Origin: Zygaena filipendulae
Taxonomy: Eukaryota; Arthropoda; Insecta; Lepidoptera; Zygaenidae
NCBI GenBank assembly: GCA_907165275.2
Contig: OU015652.1
Span: 5,347,001-5,411,000, forward strand
DNA: 64,000 nt
Direction of reading: 5' to 3'
In this document: positions 1-12,310 of the stretch, piece after piece
Numbering within the stretch: position 1 is the first letter of the stretch
Layout of the letters: every line of letters starts with the position of its first letter
The notes under the pieces: model-generated
Told to the model about the DNA's origin: nothing
What the model saw: the letters and a program-made list of their open reading frames with translations, nothing else
The model's database searches: none
Made by a program: the position numbers and the translations under genes

Positions 1-780
1 TTAATGGAACCCGTCAACAAAAGCTATAATTTAAGTCGAGGAATACTTATTATACCTTATATTTGATTTAGGTTGACGATTACAACTCGAACTAGGAGTT
101 GCTAAATAATGCAAGCACTTACTGTTACCTCTCAGTTCAGCTGTTGTAGTCTGCCCAAAAAACCTGTGTTAATCTTGTTACGAATAAAATATCTCTAAGT
201 TCATCTTTCATTGTGCCACGGGCTTATTAACAGATCCAATTTAAATTCGGTACATCTCTTCGACAAAAAAATGGTGATACTTCGCACTCGTAAAGAGTTT
301 AATCAAAACATAATAACTATCGCTGACACGACAATCAGATGCTTAACTCGTATAAAAAATTTTTAATAGCTTCATTTATTTCATAACAATGTTTTAAATT
401 GCTAGAAATAAAAATTATAAATAAATAAATAGTAAATACCGTAGGTACAGGTGTTCAATCTAAACATTGTTATCTACAAAACAAAATTTGAACCAAAAAA
501 TTAAAAACGACTTACAAAAACACAAAAATTCGGTGCCAGGCCCGCTGGGTTGTTTTGCTCTCGACGAGCTTGTGGCGGAACTGCGGGAGTGGATTTAGTC
601 CATTTAGTCAGTAGTCAGTACCCACTCCCTATTTGGCTCGTCACCGACTTCAAATCCATCAGTGGTAACTGGTAGCACTAATCAATAATAATATTACGAG
701 TATTTTTGTCTTTTGGATTAAATCAGTAGGTATTTGATAGTTTTCAATTAACCGATTTCCAAAAAGGAGTAGGTTCGATT
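1..780. other. AT-rich non-coding stretch, no gene seen
   Basis: No reading frame, splice-bounded exon or RNA gene could be supported here. The sequence is AT-rich with short homopolymers; a slightly more GC-rich patch lies near 530-600 but has no coding signature. Confidence 0.6.
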
Positions 781-1070
781 GTATGTACCTATGTTTATTT
801 TTTTTTTATTTTTTTTTTATGTATGTTCACCGAATCACTCGAAGACTGTTGGACCGATTTGGAAATATTTTTTTGTTTGAAAGGGTATACTCCCAATTAG
901 GTCCCATTGTCACCAAGTCGGGATCTGATGATGGGATCTTGGAGAAATCGAGGGAACTCTTCAAAAATTATAGGCACACTTATAGCGGTTTGGGTATTTT
1001 TTACAGTAAATCGTTCATTTGCTTTTGGAAAGCAAAATTTGAAGAAGTGGAACTGATGAAGAATTAATTT
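781..1070 (+). repeat. Dispersed lepidopteran repeat, probable retroelement 3' region
   Basis: The block begins after an ACCGATTTCCAAAAAGGAG-type lead-in, has a T-rich tract, then a TTGGACCGATTTGG core and a GGTCCCATTGT / GATGATGGGATCTTGGAG segment. A related sequence in the opposite orientation lies at about 42,255-42,400 of this window. The 94-residue frame through it has no protein features. Class is not resolved; a LINE or SINE 3' portion is my guess. Confidence 0.5.
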
Positions 1071-1873
1071 CCTACTGATGCATCCACAGACATGATGCAT
1101 CTCTCTATCACCAATTTTCCACCTAACTTACTAAATAATTATCAACCTAACTCAATAGTTAGGTAGGTACTATAGTTACTGCATAATGAAGAACTTGGAA
1201 CATGTTTAGAATCATGAGGCAACTATCTTTTTTATATTTCGAGTGTGGTCATGGGTTTTGGACAATCAGTCCGGGATACCGTTGTCTTGATGGCAGGCAC
1301 GCGCGATGACAGCGTATTTCGGTTATTTGTATGGAAGGTAACGCGCGGTTACGACGCGACATTTGAAATGTTATTTTTCATTACTCATACTCGGAAAGTA
1401 GGTCTGAAGTTGCCTGAGAAGCGGGTTGAAAGTAACCCTTTTCAGCCCTAGGGAGAATCGCTTTCAACTGACAACTGTTAAATTATTAAAAAAAAACTAG
1501 GTCTATTTTCACATTTCTATTGAACCATGTTTCAACTTTCTATACAGCCAGCGCGATGTAAAATTGAAATAACGTAAAGTTTAAGTAGGTATTAATTAAA
1601 ATAAAATTCACTCACTTTTTCTTAAGCTAATTCCTATTTATATTTTTTTTATTTTCTTTAATTAATACTTAATAATTAAAGAAAATATTTTTTTTAGGTC
1701 GCCACAATGTAAATAAAAAATACTGGCTGAATAGCTAGCCGGCCAAAGAAAAAGAAATAGGTGGGAAAGTGTCAAGCGACTATCCGATCTTCACTAATTT
1801 TTTCTTTAGCTAATTCCTATTTTTATTTTGACTTTCCTTGCATTCGTAATGAAAAGCACAGTGTTACCCTCGG
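1071..1873. other. Non-coding stretch, nothing recognised
   Basis: Short open frames (for example at 1,245-1,451 and 1,761-1,949) are isolated, lack flanking splice signals that join to anything, and show no recognisable protein. AT-rich elsewhere. Confidence 0.5.
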
Positions 1874-1880
1874 GAGAAAG

Positions 1881-1955
1881 ACTTATTTAGTCCCTCGATC
1901 TATTGGCGCCCTCGCTACGCTCGGGCGCCAAACCCCGTCTCGGGACTAAATAAGT
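1881..1955. repeat. Small two-tier hairpin element
   Basis: Outer arms ACTTATTTAGTCCC (1,881-1,894) and GGGACTAAATAAGT (1,942-1,955) are perfect reverse complements. Inside them GGCGCCC and GGGCGCC pair around a TCGCTACGCTC loop. The GC-rich core contrasts with the AT-rich surroundings. Likely a small foldback element or its remnant. Confidence 0.6.
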
Positions 1956-2024
1956 TACTTTCACCCCTAGGATAACAATGTACTATTACATAACACAAAA
2001 TTTTTACCGACTTCTTTCTAACCG

Positions 2025-2165
2025 TCTGCAGTTCACCCGCGTAAATTTCAGAGTTCCCGTGAGAATGCTGGGATGAAACGTACCTTATGACCGTCTCTGT
2101 ACCGTCCCTGAAAACATATAATAAGCAAACTCACATTCGCATTTATAATAATACCTAGTAAGGAT
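2025..2165 (+). repeat. CCGCGG-type dispersed repeat, copy
   Basis: A degraded copy of the window's commonest repeat: CACCCGCG, then GAGTTCCCG, then a GTCTCTGTACC segment, ending in CGCATTTATAATAATACC and CTAGTAAGGAT. Class uncertain (SINE, RTE tail or non-autonomous element). Confidence 0.6.
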
Positions 2166-2773
2166 GATTAGGTAAATTGTATACCTAATCATTCGATTCA
2201 TTTTGTCATGGTTTGTGTGAAATGAAATGATTTCTATTATCTAGTGCTAAATATTTTGAACATGCAAGCACAATTTAACAGCAGTATATTTACAAATCCT
2301 AATGTTTTATGCTTATATAGAATAGGCAATCAAACATGTTCCAGCCTTAAATATGTTGACTGGTCAGACGGGGTACCGTTGCAGCAAACGCCATCGCCGT
2401 CAATGGCAGGTCGCTGGGCCTACGACCCTACATGCCCTATCGATCCATATGTAGGCGCGCCTTTAACTATAAATTTACCTATACTTGTCTGCAAATAATA
2501 GGCACGGGTAGAATATAAATTTCTCAAATCAAGCTTTTTCAGAATTTCAACTCTGATTAAAAAAACTGTGCTAGTTTTTGAATATTTACTCAATCTTTAC
2601 TATCAAGAATAGTCATATTCTAGATACATATCGAATCTAATCTTGACTCAATACCCCATGCACTACTGGTATCTTTTTATGTGGACGCCCACATATATTT
2701 CCTAAGCTCTTTATAGTCAGATATCAACTGCTTGACAAAGCTCTATTGTGTAAAGCAACAAGGTTTAAAGAAA

Positions 2774-2974
2774 ACTAGCTGTCCCCCGCGGGTTCACCCG
2801 CGGTAATTTCGGAGTTACCGCGGGAATTCCAGAATAAAATACAGATACAAACCTTCCTCGTGAACTCTATCTATTGGTGAAAACCGCATGAAAATCCGTT
2901 GCGTATAGTTTTAAAGATCTAAGCATACATAGAGACAGATAGACAGCGGGAAGCGACTTTGTTTTATACTATGT
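2774..2974 (+). repeat. CCGCGG-type dispersed repeat, copy
   Basis: Starts ACTAGCTGTCCCCCGCG and includes the GAATTCC block and an AAAACCGCATGAAAATCCG segment, ending near CAGCGGGAAGCGAC. This is a second subfamily, also seen at 8,495-8,699 and 11,716-11,905. Confidence 0.65.
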
Positions 2975-3048
2975 ATGAGTAGTAATAAAATCATCCAACT
3001 CATTGTTAGAATACTTTTTTTTTATCTGTGCCTACACATACGAACGAA

Positions 3049-3051
3049 CTT

Positions 3052-3091
<40 letters not shown>
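3049..3091. repeat. (TTTA)n microsatellite
   Basis: About ten uninterrupted ATTT/TTTA units. Could be the tail of a decayed retroelement. The frame running through it at 3,028-3,267 is an artefact of the repeat. Confidence 0.85.
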
Positions 3092-3944
3092 AACAAGAAA
3101 GGCTTACAGTGTTCGCCAAAAGTGTGTTATCTGCAGAAAGTGGATTTTGCAATGCCATATTATATAAAAGGCGCGAGACAATTGTTATTCCGCAACGTTT
3201 AATTCAATTAGGCACGATGAAAGCAATCGCTAGAAGATCACGTAGATGTAGGTATACAAAAAGTTGAAGCTCTCGACAACCGAGTGATAGTTCTGTGAAC
3301 CACTGGAACAGCTGTCAGAGTAAAGCACGATATAGACCCAATTACCGAGGACTTATTACGTCAATCAGGATAGCTGTAATTAATTATTAAGCAATGCAAA
3401 AAAGTAGCCCACTTAATATTAATTGACCGGTTTGAATTATTTAAAGAACATTAAAATAATTGTAAGTATTCAGAGAACTGGGTGAAAACGCCAAAAATAA
3501 TTTGCCATGTTTTTATTATGTTCAGAAATGTTTTAAACACTTCCGTGTGGAGATTGTAAACTTGTTTCATGATCTTTATTTAAATCGGTTTAAACCTGTA
3601 GTTAACTTTCGGAGATATGAAAAAAAAAATTGGAAAATACATATAAACGGTACTTTAACTGTAAAGAAGTCTTTAAAACTATTAGGTACTGGTATACTTA
3701 CACGTTCGCACTGTCATTCGAAAGACTTTACATTGTCTCCCGTTTCCAGAAATCAATGCTGTTTTACGATATGCGGTGGTCGGACCGCGTTGGGGTGGCA
3801 CTGATCGGCCCACCCCCACTCTATAAATCAATGTCCAAATTACGGAGTTTCTATAATATCTATTTGTAATCCCGACGCGACGTCCGAACTTCGAACATTG
3901 GGTGATTGAGCACACAATAGTTTTACTATATTTCGTTTATGTAA
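3092..3944. other. Non-coding stretch, nothing recognised
   Basis: Several overlapping short frames on both strands between 3,500 and 3,900 contradict one another and show no protein family features. No RNA gene seen. Confidence 0.45.
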
Positions 3945-4066
3945 ATGTCCACTTCCTAAAATGTCTACTTTCTAAAATGTCCACTTTCCTAAAACGACTA
4001 ACTACTTGCTTTTCCCAAAATGACTACTTTCCTAAAATGACTTCCTTAAATGACTATTTTAGGAAA
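3945..4066. repeat. Degenerate short tandem repeat
   Basis: Roughly six decayed units of about 18-20 bases built on TTTCCTAAAATGACTAC / TGTCCACTTTCC alternate across this span. The last unit is inverted (TTTTAGGAAAG). Confidence 0.6.
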
Positions 4067-5087
4067 GGACTGCATTTTCGACCTAAAGACTATAATTTAA
4101 GTAAGGTTTATATAGGTTTGTAAGGTATATATTGTCGTCAATTTGTTTACGTATCAAAGGCGTAATTGCTTTTTTATTAAAGTTGTAATGATGCAATATG
4201 GTATGTTTAATGTAAAAATGGTACGGTATATTGTGATATAATATTAAATAACTTTTTAAACTTTATTTAGACGCATTATAAAATGTCAAAGGCCAGTAAT
4301 TAAATAATAGTAATGATTATTTGCAATAAAAGCCCGCGTGAATTTCGTGACTCCCTAAGAAACTCTAAAAAGTCAAAATCCTATTTTACTGAGGGATAAG
4401 TATCTTGGTACCTATACTGTACCTAGCTTCCTGCCAGTGAAAGAATTTTCAGAATCGATTCAGTAGTCACAGAGATTTAAGCCAAATTTACATACAAAGT
4501 TACAAACTTTACCTTTTGTTACCTACCTTTTGATAATATTAGTGCTGTTAGTAGGTACCTAGATTGGTATAGACAATGCATAGAAATAGAAAACTGACGA
4601 GCACTAAGAATTGTTTTTAAAAAATTGAACCCCAAAGAATGAACCACGGAAAAAAGCTTGTGTTAATACACTGTGCACTATCTTTAGTAGTACATATAAG
4701 TAGGTAGGTATATGTATACTCTTTATCCACGTGTAAGGAAAAAGAAGAGTTCAAGTTATCGATTTGTTGTAGGTAAGCATCCATTTAAACATCTCGAATT
4801 TGTTGACGTTAAAAATAAGTTGATCCGACAAGCTTACAGCTTGTCTAGACCGAGCCCCGAAGCGAAGTGCGCCCGGGCCCCGGGGGCGGAGGGTGCGTGT
4901 ACTGGGGCGATATCGAAATTATTGTGATGCAATAAAAACACATTTCAATCTATTTTCGTATTTCATGACGAATGCGAGGAAACCGTGTATTTATACATAA
5001 ATACCTACATACCTAGCTACCTACACGTTTCTATGATTTAGGTATTGTAGGTACAATCTGTAGGTATTAATTTGATTTTAGATGAAG
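4067..5087. other. Non-coding stretch with one GC-rich patch
   Basis: AT-rich DNA with old traces of the CCGCGG-type repeat around 4,330-4,480. A patch at about 4,853-4,912 is strongly GC-rich (GCCCGGGCCCCGGGGGCGG) but its frame is short and not conserved in appearance. Confidence 0.4.
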
Positions 5088-5527
5088 ACTAGCTGTCCTG
5101 CGTCCTGATAATTTCGGAGTTCTCGCGGAATTGTTCCATACAAACTTTGCAACCCCTTTTCACCCTCTTGGGGGTTGAATTTTCAAAAATCCTTTTTTAG
5201 TGCACACCTACGTCGTCGCTTCAGGAATGTTTATGCAAAATTTTATGGTTCTAGACCCAGCAGCGATTTCAGCTGTGCGTTGATCGATCAGTCAGTCAGT
5301 TTATGCTTTTATCCTGATAATATTATAAATGTGAAAGTGTGGATGTTTGGATGTTTAGATGTTTGAATGTTTGTTACTCAATCACGCAAAAACGGCTGAA
5401 CGGATTGGGATGAAATTTGGCATGCAAGTTTTCAGGGGTACAGAGAAGAACATAGGGTACTTTTATCCTGAAATTCCTGCGGGAACTCCGAAATTACCGC
5501 GAGTGAAACCGCGGGGCACAGCTAGTA
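5088..5527. repeat. Two CCGCGG-type repeats, tail to tail
   Basis: A plus-oriented copy starts ACTAGCTGTCC at 5,088. A minus-oriented copy begins with the ATAATATTATAAATGTG end near 5,315 and finishes with GAAACCGCGGGGCACAGCTAG. A (GGATGTTT)n run at 5,341-5,370 lies inside the second copy. Confidence 0.65.
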
Positions 5528-6779
5528 TATATATATAAACGTCTATACCTATAGGGGCAGACATGGCCCTGGAATTTTATCATGATGCCAAAGTGTTGTA
5601 GGACCTGTCATTTTAACTTTTGAATCACTATTATGTAACATAAGATCGCATATCTTCAGAACGCATTTTTTGTAATTTTATTATTAGGCAGTAAAGAATT
5701 TAGTTCACTGTTCCCATTCTGCTCCGTAACGGCTGAAGTTAAGTAACTTACCCAATATCTATTACTTTACTTTTAGCTCTTCAATTAGTATTTGTCATCC
5801 GATACAAAGATTCCCGATTTAGTCGTAGGTAAGTACGATACTATACTTACTAAATTAAATGGCATAAAACAATTCTCTTGGTCAATTTAATATTTTATTA
5901 ACCCTAAGAATTATCGAAATATGGTCGTTCCTATAGATACGGTTGCACTAGAGACAAGCATAATTTGCCATGGTCAATAACAATAATGAAATGACGTATC
6001 TACCTATAGATTAGATAGGTAACATTGGGAATTGGAGTGCACACGCAGAGCGCAGATACCACATTCTAAATATATTAGACACATCCCTCGAGAAATGTTA
6101 TCAAATCCCCTATATTATCATAATTTCACTCCAATAAAATGAGCACTCGGTCTCCTTAGAAAATAAACGGTGACTAAAACGAATTATATTTAAGTTTTTT
6201 TTTTATTTGTTACAAATTACTCGCTATTGTTGAGATTGGCAAAATCGTGGAGCGCTGCGTTAACAGCACATAACGGTTTACCTTTGACACACTATCAGAT
6301 AGAGTTCAGTTTCACACCGTCTCCGAGTAGGTACCTACTGGATTGGGGACTCCGAATCACGCAGACATTTAGATGAAAAGATAAAGCTATACCAAAACTC
6401 TTAATTATTAATATAGGTACCTACCTAGTCGGAGAAAAATAAGTAACAAAAGGTACACGTTTTAAAGCTTTCTGCTATTTGAACTGTTTCACAGGTATTT
6501 ACTTAAAAAAAACAAATATACTAATACTAATACAAATCCGGCACTTTGTAGATAATTAGGTACCTAATAACTAAGTAATAACCAAAGATACAAAAATTGC
6601 TACTAAGTACATTAAGTATCTGAATCTGTTGCAGTCACAGTTCAAACGTAACCTTGCTTGGCACAGGTGCACCCAAATACAAAACAACGGCCATTTGTAA
6701 ACGTGCTTATTTTACAATTCGCCTGCGACACACAATAAACATAACCTTTAGTTAAATCATGTAATAATGATAACGTTTC
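5528..6779. other. Non-coding stretch, nothing recognised
   Basis: AT-rich sequence without supported exons, RNA genes or clear repeats beyond short TAGGTACCTA tracts. Confidence 0.5.
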
Positions 6780-6989
6780 AAACGAAACAAATATGACGCA
6801 GCGTGCTCATTGACGTGATCGCGGCGCGGCGTGAGGACGCGTGCGCGGTCAACGACCAGGGGAATCAATTCTACTCACGAAAAACACAAAATCCACACCG
6901 CTCCTGCAGAGATAAGGGACTCCCCACGTAAATCAATACTCGCAAACTTGCTTTACGCCGACTGGACGTCGCTACGGGGGTTATGTGGG

Positions 6990-7135
6990 GAAATCCTTAT
7001 AAGAGCGATGCGGTTTTGTGTTGGGCGCTAGTAGAATAATTGACTCTCAGCACAGCGCTCGTGCATGGCGGCGAAAGAAATGTGCAAACGCACTGGGCAT
7101 AGCTGATGTCGCCTGCTACTTGGTAGCAGCAATGT
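6990..7135 (+). promoter_or_regulatory. Possible promoter and untranslated first exon
   Basis: A locally GC-richer island (about 6,800-7,300) contains CTTATAAGAG (TATA-like) near 6,996. About 140 bases downstream a consensus donor GTAAGT begins at 7,136. The stretch in between has stops in the frame needed to join the next downstream exon at 14,215, so it could only be 5' untranslated. It might be the missing 5' exon of the EB/LDLa gene, but nothing proves transcription. Confidence 0.2.
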
Positions 7136-7299
7136 CGTAAGTCGTAACTTATGAACATCGCGGGACCAGCAATTAGCGGCGTTTTGTAAATAAAATAACG
7201 CGTTTTAAACCCACAAGAGATGCGCAAGCTTTAAAATTTGGAATCTCGCTTTCGCAATGCGACCGCATCGGTCGGCGTTCTTTCTATGCGGCGTTTTTA

Positions 7300-7828
7300 C
7301 TATGCCAGTTATTTAGAATTGTACCGCAACAATTTTTTTGTATACGATTAATTTAAAATAAATTATAAATACTATTTTAATAGATAGCGGTAACGTTTAG
7401 ATTGTACAAAAGCAAAATATTTTATATTAATAAAAAGCTTACAAATATATTTCCGGTCTGCTACGCATACTGAGCACGAATGTTTACGTACTACTCCTAA
7501 ATCATTCACCTTAAAGTTCAAACTTAATGTTCTCATTTACGCCAGCCACTTTACATGCTCGAAGCTCAGACACGTAAGGAACGGCCAACAGATCTTAATT
7601 GGCAAACAATGCTCTCTTCAATCTCCGTTCTCCATACATTACTAAACGGACTGTCTGTCTCTTGCGTTTTACGGCCCAATGGAGCAATAAATTGTTTATA
7701 TTTTACTTGATGGGCCCCGGACTTATGGACTGAAAATTTGGACCATAATTATACTTATGTAAATACCTCATGTAGCCATCACTAACACTTGATATACACT
7801 ATTCAGCGCACTCATCATTTCAAAAATA
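7300..7828. other. Non-coding stretch, nothing recognised
   Basis: AT-rich; no exon or repeat that I can define. Confidence 0.5.
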
Positions 7829-8157
7829 GGGATGTTGACTACTATTGAAAATCAAAATTCTAATTAGTCCGTCAGTTAGAAAATAAAAAAACAATAGACA
7901 CGTATTTTTTGCTTTTTTAAATAAATTAAAATATACAGAGATAAAGCGCATTAAAGTTTAAGGTGAGGGGGTCGTGACGTCACTAACCGCTAAAACCGCC
8001 ATACAAACTGTCAGAATAGTGACGTCACGCGAAATTTCGACACAATATATCGCCGTTATTTTTTGATTACGTAAAAAAAGAAAAAAATACGTGTCCAATA
8101 TTTTTTAATAATCTACAAGATGGACTAAAAAATAAAAATTAGTCAACATGCCCATTG
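7829..8157 (+). mobile_element. Non-autonomous foldback element carrying two TGACGTCA sites
   Basis: Left end GATGTTGACTACTATTG and right end TAGTCAACATGCCCATT are near reverse complements. Internal landmarks are AATTAGTCCGTCAGTTAG, AAGCGCATTAAAGTTTA and two GTGACGTCAC palindromes (about 7,974 and 8,020). Further copies are at 26,290-26,605, 48,828-49,105, 49,106-49,492 and 56,411-56,740, with a fragment at 12,200-12,310. No coding capacity. Confidence 0.75.
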
Positions 8158-8494
8158 TCAAGAACCTTATCATTATGTTTTCTATGAAAAATTAATCGTA
8201 AGTGACATTAAATATACATAGGTAACCACACCAAATTCATCTCTTAGCAAAATTATTCCATATACTTTCTGTTTCCACACGACCGTTATATAAATTAGAT
8301 TAGAATCATGATAATATTATGATATTGCCATTTGGAGTTCGTTATATTAGAATAATTCTGTTAGATTTTATAAATAAGCTATTAGTAGATGCTGATATCT
8401 ACATTATTAGTGTCAGTTTAAATTTTTCAAATTGCAGATAAAACATTTTATTTTTTTTAAATAGTAAATACCTATTTTATCAGTTATCACTACA

Positions 8495-8699
8495 TAATAT
8501 AAAACCAAGGATCGCTTCCCGCTGTCTGTCCCTATGTATGCTTAGACCTTTGAAACTACAACAACGGAGCAACGGATTTTCATGCGGTTTTCACCAATAG
8601 GTCGAGTGATTCATGAGGAAGGTTTATATCTATATTTTACCCTGGAATTCCCGCGGAAACTCCGATATTACCGCGGGTGAAACCTCGGGGACAGCTATT
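8495..8699 (-). repeat. CCGCGG-type dispersed repeat, copy
   Basis: Same subfamily as the copy at 2,774 but inverted: begins GATCGCTTCCCGCTGTCTG, ends GGGTGAAACC and GGGGACAGCTA. Confidence 0.65.
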
Positions 8700-9107
8700 T
8701 TCAAATAAAGGAATCTTCAATATTTGCATACCTATACTGAGAGGACTACATCGACTTCAAACTTGCTGAGAGTAGATAGGGTAAAGATTATTTAAACACT
8801 ACTCAATATTCTAGTTGCAAAGAATCGTGCCCACCAAAATTGTTTTGTCAATGTGGAATGTGGACGCGGCACTATAGGAATATTATCATGTACCTATCCT
8901 ACTTTCGCCATACCTAAGTATAAATTCTCATGGTGTAACATATAGGTACCTACCTATATTTACCTACATTATATTGGGTACATCTGTGCTATGCGCATAA
9001 TAAATTCGTCTGGCAGGTATTTATTACTCACACACACCTAGTGTATTCCAGTCATGTTTGCCTGTATGGTGTCAGTATCATCTCTACAGCCATGGAATTT
9101 ATTAAAT

Positions 9108-9510
9108 ACTAGCTGTGCCCTGCGGTTTCACCCGCGGTAATTTCGAAGTTCCTGTGGGAATTCCAGAATAAAAAGTACCCTATGTCCTTCTCTGTACCCC
9201 TGACAACGTGCATGCCAAATTTCATCCAAATCCGTTCAGTCGTTTTTGCGTGAGTGAGTAAACGTATGCGAGGATAAGAGCTCGAACGACAGCGCATTTT
9301 CATCCGACTTGCTTCAAATTTATCGTCACTGCTCAGCTCCTATGTGTCTTAGCGTTATGTTTTATAGCCTATAACCTGCCGAGAAGTATGGACTACAATC
9401 ATACCAAGTTTGGTTAAAATCCCTTCAGTAGTTTTTGATCCATGCGTGCACATACAGACAGACAGACAGACAGAAAGAAAGACAGACAAACAGACAGACA
9501 GACAAAAAAT
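9108..9510 (+). repeat. CCGCGG-type dispersed repeat with GACA microsatellite
   Basis: Begins ACTAGCTGTGCCCTGCGG, continues through AAAGTACCCTATGTCC and CAACGTGCATGCC, and is followed from about 9,310 by a different repeat tail ending in (GACA)n at 9,458-9,505. Confidence 0.65.
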
Positions 9511-10685
9511 TTACTGATTGCATTTTTGGCATCAGTATCGATCACCATTCATCCTCCAATATTAATTTTGAATATATATTCAATGTACAGAATTGACCTC
9601 TCTACAGTTTTACTATAAGTATACCTAGATACCTACCTATATGAAACAATTATTCCCCGCGGTCTCACTCGTGCGAATATCGAAATTCCCTCTAGAAATC
9701 CCATTATTTTTCGGAAGAACGTCTGTAAAAATAGTGAAAAACGCATAAAAATCGATGGGTGCGTGATTTAAAACTAAGCGCCAACTATGTTTTATAACTT
9801 ATTTAAAACAAGGTACATGTTAGTTCGGATAACAGATAACTTTTACTGAGATCGACTTAATGAGTTAGCAATAAAACGCTTCGTCTTCGTTTGAAGTACA
9901 AAATGTGGGTACCTACCTACCTACTATTTAAATTGATTACCACTCCTAGTATCTTTATAGATAGGTCATATAATATTATGTAAAAAGGTAACTAGACAAC
10001 CTGTAGGTACGTATGTATCTATATAAGATACAGATCTTTCCGAAGAGAAACGTAGTTTAGCTACCAACGAACGGTTGAAACTTTAGAGGTCGTACAGAAC
10101 TAAATGGAGCGTGTTAACATAACATTTTACTTGTGTTAAGTTACGTTATACTCGCAGACGTGTTGTCACGCTCTCGCGGTTGAGATAATGTTGTAAATCA
10201 CAATCAACTTCGGTACAGGGGTAGCAATTAAATTATTATGGATGCAAATTAACATTTTACCATCACGAACTCAAGTAGCACATATTATATTTGCCACAGA
10301 ACAGATAGAAGGGACATCAACTCATTTTAGTATGGCAACAATTGAAAACCGATGTCGCCAGGTGATTTTTGTGCACAAAACTACATATTCATCACGCCTT
10401 AAAACATTCATTATGTAACTAAATTTCTAACTATTAATTACGTACATAGTCATTGTTGTCCAAATTCACAGTTTTGGGAATATTGTGGAAAATATACTTG
10501 GGCGGTCAACGAAAGAAGTTTTTGGAAAGATAGAGCATTTGCTCTACCATTCTTTACCTCCTCCTCTCTAGTTAATTTATTTTCTCTGACATATTTGCTA
10601 TGTCAAAATTGCGTACTAGACAATGGTATGCGTCAGATGTATTTCAGGTTGAATGAGGGATAAGTCCTTTTTTTAACCTTACAAC
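9511..10685. other. Non-coding stretch, weak repeat traces
   Basis: An eroded repeat fragment is visible at 9,650-9,760 (CCCCGCGGTCTCACTCG). No supported exon or RNA gene. Confidence 0.4.
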
Positions 10686-10765
10686 CTGCAAACACTGGCA
10701 TTCCCTGCGGTTTCACCCGCGTGATTTCGGGATTCCCCCGGGAACTTCCAACGTCGGGAATATGA
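10686..10765 (+). repeat. CCGCGG-type repeat fragment
   Basis: Contains CTGCGGTTTCACCCGCG and CCCCCGGGAACTTCC only; truncated on both sides. Confidence 0.5.
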
Positions 10766-11715
10766 CCGCAATTGTTGAAGTTACCTGATCACTAATTGAG
10801 TGAAATGATTAAAAATGATAGATTAATTCTGCAAATTCTTTTGATGAAAAGGCTGGTAAAAAGAGACCATAAACCTTCAATTGGAGGAACACTTTTCATC
10901 CACATAGTGCCTTTGCATACAGGTCTGCTTTTTTTTTCGTTAATGTTATCATATTCTTTTCAAAAGCTTCGTGAATCTTACAGCAATCGTACCAACTAGT
11001 GTTTAAATAAAACTCGATGAAGATGTTTGGATGCTTGTTAGGTATTCCACCAAAAAACGGCTGAACGGATTCGGCATACAATTTGACGATATCTTGCGTA
11101 TATCCCAGTACCTATTCCCAAGGAATTAGGTACCTACCTAAAGAGATTAGTATTCTTGTGACTCAATAACCGATTGGTGTAAAACTTGGCAATTAGGTAG
11201 TTTTTGATGAATGCTGAAGGGTTTTTTTGATCACAGCACAAAGAGTACCTCAGAGGATTTCGAAAACTGCAGGCTACAGCTAATGTAGTAGGTATAAATG
11301 ATAGTGGATATAAATCGATTTAATGGAAAGTGTGAGTGTGGCTAATGAGACGTCAGACGTCATTACAGCATCTAGAAAACATATTTGTCTGATCTGCATG
11401 CACACTTGTGTACTAAGCAGGTAACCATCTAATGACATCGTCTGTGAAAACATACCTAATGTATTGAAAACATATTGTAGCGACGCGTTCGATTACAAAT
11501 CGCACGATATTATTTATGAAAGTAGCGAGTTAGAATAAGAAAGATATTCAAATAAAAATCATATAAAACAGAACAAATACAGCAAAACAACAAGTACCTA
11601 TTAAAAGACGGCATCGGAGATTGTTAAATCTTTTAAGCTCTACCCACTGTCCATGTCTAATACCTATTCACTTAACTTCCGTACCTAATAACTGAGTACT
11701 TACATCCTTACATAT
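10766..11715. other. Non-coding stretch, nothing recognised
   Basis: Short frames on both strands at 10,796-11,081 overlap each other and show no family features. Some CGGCTGAACGGATT repeat trace near 11,055. Confidence 0.45.
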
Positions 11716-11905
11716 TATAAAATAAAGTCCTCCGCCGTGCGTCTGTCTGTCAGTATGATTGTCCGTTCGCGATAAACTCAAAAACTACTGAACGGATTTT
11801 CATGCGGTTTTCACCAATACATAAAGTGATTCAAGAGAAATGTTTATATGTATAGTTTATCCTGGAATTCCGAAATTATCGCGAGTGAAATCGCGGGGGA
11901 CAGGT
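11716..11905 (-). repeat. CCGCGG-type dispersed repeat, copy
   Basis: Inverted copy of the 2,774 subfamily: ATTATAAAATAAAGTCC end, GATTTTCATGCGGTTTTC core, ending GAAATCGCGGGGGACAGG. Confidence 0.6.
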
Positions 11906-12199
11906 ATATTAGTGTGTAAGTAAACAGTATCTAACAAGTTAGAAACGAATTTAGGATTATAGCATCAACATTACATATAACGCAGCGCGTAGGTATAAGA
12001 GTATAATAATTAATCAGCACAAAAGTTCAATTTGTTGAAGCTTGAAAGTTGATGATACGTAAAGGTAATAGGTATGTAAAAAAATTGGGGTAGCTCTTTG
12101 AATTCTTTGATATGTATGTCATTACGTATATACATACACGCCGCGGCGCTGTGTAATAATTTTTTTTTTCAAAAATTTATATTCCTAATACATAACTCC

Positions 12200-12310
12200 T
12201 AAACATTCGATGCGCTTTATCTTAGTATTTTTTCATTAATTTGAAAAACCAAAATATATCTGTCTATTATTTTTGCATTAATTATCTAACTGACGGAATA
12301 AATATAATTT
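12200..12310 (-). repeat. Fragment of the TGACGTCA foldback element
   Basis: Contains ATGCGCTTTATCTTAGT and TATCTAACTGACGGA in the order expected for the inverted family at 7,829; both outer ends are missing or decayed. Confidence 0.5.

Noticed and set aside
783..1067. A 94-codon open frame near the left end
   Set aside because: It runs through a dispersed repeat and a T-rich tract and has no protein features.
9458..9505. CRISPR-like short repeats
   Set aside because: A simple (GACA)n microsatellite without spacers, in a eukaryotic genome.
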